A DNA stretch of 32,024 nt from Promethearchaeota archaeon. GTDB taxonomy: Archaea > Asgardarchaeota > Lokiarchaeia > Sigyniarchaeales > SOKP01. Positions 30,782 to 32,024 of the stretch are shown in pieces. The translations under genes and the position numbers were made by a program. The notes under the pieces were generated by a model. The model saw nothing but the letters and a program-made list of their open reading frames with translations. It searched no databases and was not told where the DNA came from. The stretch's first letter is position 1. Every line of letters starts with the position of its first letter. The stretch covers positions 1 to 32,024 of the forward strand of contig JAFGGO010000086.1 in NCBI GenBank assembly GCA_016930515.1. Reading direction: 5' to 3'.

Positions 30782-32024
30782 CTAAATATTTAGATCATCA
30801 AGATCTAAATCATAATTCATAAAGTCTATACACTTTTGTTTTCTTTCCTTGTCAAGATCTAATTTCATAAAAAGTTCTTTAAACTTAATGATTGAAATGT
30901 TTGGATGTGAATTTAATCTTTTTTCGTAGTCAAAAAATGGATTTTCATTCCATACCCAAATTTCAAGAATATAATCAAAGTATTCTTTAATTTGAATTTT
31001 GGATTTAAAGTTATTATCATCTTGAATCGTAGTTTTAATTAGATCAATCTTATTTAAAATTGTATCTATATATTTATCGTGTAAGTCATTTTTACATTCA
31101 ATTAAATGTAGAAGTTCGTTATTATCTTTATAAACTAAATCAAATTCAAAAGTAGATTGAGTAGATTTAATTTTTTCTGACCAAAATATATCAATCTGTC
31201 TTGTTTTTGTAAGATAATAATAGATTAAAAGTTCTAAATATGATCCTTTAAATTCTGAGAGAAAAATCCTTCCAAATTTAACCAAATTAGATCTTTGTAA
31301 TAGATTTGGTAAATATCTTCTTATTAGTAATTCCGAAGAAACTTCAAAGGTTTCAATTTCAAAATCTCCTAATAGTTCCATTTGTCGAATAAAATCTTCA
31401 ATTAAAAGGCGATAATCATTGCTTGTTCCCATTGGATCATCCGTACCAAGTTCATAAAAAACAATCCAGCCACTTTCATTTAATAATATAGCATAAGAAT
31501 AAAAAAATGAATCAGATGCATTAATTTTATGTATTATTCTCTTAAGAATTATCTTTTCTTTTAGGTTCTCCCGATCTTTCAAATCTAATGTACCTAATAA
31601 TAATCTTTTAAATGTAAGAAATCCTTCAAAATCTCTCTTATAATTAAAGTGAAGTATAGTTACGGGTTTAAAGTAAAATTCTTGTTCTAAACTTTGAGCA
31701 TCTGCAATTTTTTTTACTTTTTTTTTCATATCTTCAATCAGTATATTTAATGATTTTTTAATACTATTTCTTAAGGATTTCTTCTTTAATGAACTATCAT
31801 CTTTAAGATCAAAATGATTTTCTAAGAAAAAAACGAATGGATTCGTGATATTAAAATTATTAAAACACGGTTCGATTAATTTATCCCAAATTTTTCCGAA
31901 GTATTTATCCAAGGATAACCATTTTTTTCGTATTTCAATTCCTTTTTTTAATCTTTTTTTATCCTTTCTATAAATTTGAAGTATCATATCTAAAGGTGAA
32001 ATTCTTATATCCTTAAATTGGAAT
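30782..32024 (-). CDS. PD-(D/E)XK nuclease-like protein (5' end may lie beyond the window)
   Basis: 401 residues from the ATG at 31987, but the frame stays open to the right edge (reading FQFKDIRISPLD before that Met), so the N-terminus may be longer. Residues ~1-240 are unrecognised, Lys-rich and mostly helical, with a strand-rich middle (SYAILLNESGWIVFYELG). The C-terminal third shows the PD-(D/E)XK order: Glu252 in SYLELLIYYYL, Asp283 in FEFDLVYKD and E297-x-K299 in LLHLIECKND, with the strand-turn-strand spacing of restriction-type nucleases. A DNA or RNA endonuclease acting in defence is likely. Very AT-rich like the neighbouring HEPN-like gene. No methyltransferase partner is seen. Confidence 0.72.
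   Translation of the reverse strand, partial: FQFKDIRISPLDMILQIYRKDKKRLKKGIEIRKKWLSLDKYFGKIWDKLIEPCFNNFNITNPFVFFLENHFDLKDDSSLKKKSLRNSIKKSLNILIEDMKKKVKKIADAQSLEQEFYFKPVTILHFNYKRDFEGFLTFKRLLLGTLDLKDRENLKEKIILKRIIHKINASDSFFYSYAILLNESGWIVFYELGTDDPMGTSNDYRLLIEDFIRQMELLGDFEIETFEVSSELLIRRYLPNLLQRSNLVKFGRIFLSEFKGSYLELLIYYYLTKTRQIDIFWSEKIKSTQSTFEFDLVYKDNNELLHLIECKNDLHDKYIDTILNKIDLIKTTIQDDNNFKSKIQIKEYFDYILEIWVWNENPFFDYEKRLNSHPNISIIKFKELFMKLDLDKERKQKCIDFMNYDLDLDDLNI

Noticed and set aside
1..32024. Search for tRNA, rRNA, CRISPR arrays and insertion sequences
   Set aside because: No TPsiC-loop/acceptor combination, no regularly spaced direct repeats and no transposase were seen on either strand.

Overview
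The window looks like a piece of an AT-rich archaeal chromosome, most likely from an Asgard archaeon of the Lokiarchaeia type. Information-processing genes are of the archaeal/eukaryotic kind: RNA polymerase subunit L, EF-1A, aIF2-alpha, Nop10, a GINS subunit, both subunits of the archaeo-eukaryotic primase and a TATA-binding protein. They sit beside an Arf-like small GTPase and a large ectodomain protein paired with a probable longin-type cytosolic protein, a combination typical of Asgard genomes. Several genes have TATA-like boxes about 25 nt upstream of the start codon, and oligo-T tracts follow many genes. The taxonomic call is inference; there is no rRNA gene in the window.

Layout. (1) 1-5043, minus strand: a very large surface protein (DUF2341-like, LamG-like and Ig/CnaB-like regions, one C-terminal membrane segment, basic cytosolic tail). 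Its stop codon abuts the start of a longin-like gene that runs off the left edge. (2) 5243-6835, plus strand: RpoL with an acidic N-terminal extension, an RNase III-fold protein and a DUF99/endonuclease dU-type protein. (3) 6850-7338, minus: Arf-like GTPase. (4) 7573-8415, plus: a two-pass membrane protein with an exposed beta domain. (5) 8541-9842, minus: EF-1A, whose start codon is a real problem. (6) 10424-14095, plus: a surface protein made of three tandem NosD-like beta-helix modules. (7) 14262-15298, plus: aIF2-alpha and Nop10. (8) 15345-18589, minus: a replication operon, PriL-PriS-GINS. (9) 18760-21060: Hsp20, an N-terminally extended TBP, a 52-residue Cys-rich protein (minus) and a glutaredoxin-like protein (plus), which together look like a stress/redox and transcription cluster. 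(10) 21178-22606: a zinc-motif protein, a methyltransferase and a winged-helix-like protein. (11) 22793-27651, plus: an enlarged EutA-like ASKHA protein, an HSL-type hydrolase and a CCG-domain Fe-S protein. (12) 28163-32024: accessory region with a KAS III-type enzyme of bacterial look, a HEPN-like protein, a decayed restriction-type gene and a PD-(D/E)XK nuclease-like gene, separated by long non-coding AT-rich stretches.

The most interesting candidates are the receptor-like protein translationally coupled to a longin-like protein, the TBP carrying a novel N-terminal domain beside Hsp20, the EutA fusion whose C-terminal domain has a profilin/roadblock-like look, the EF-1A start with no canonical codon in the right place, and the partly decayed defence-like locus at the right end. 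No tRNA, rRNA, CRISPR array or insertion sequence was recognised.
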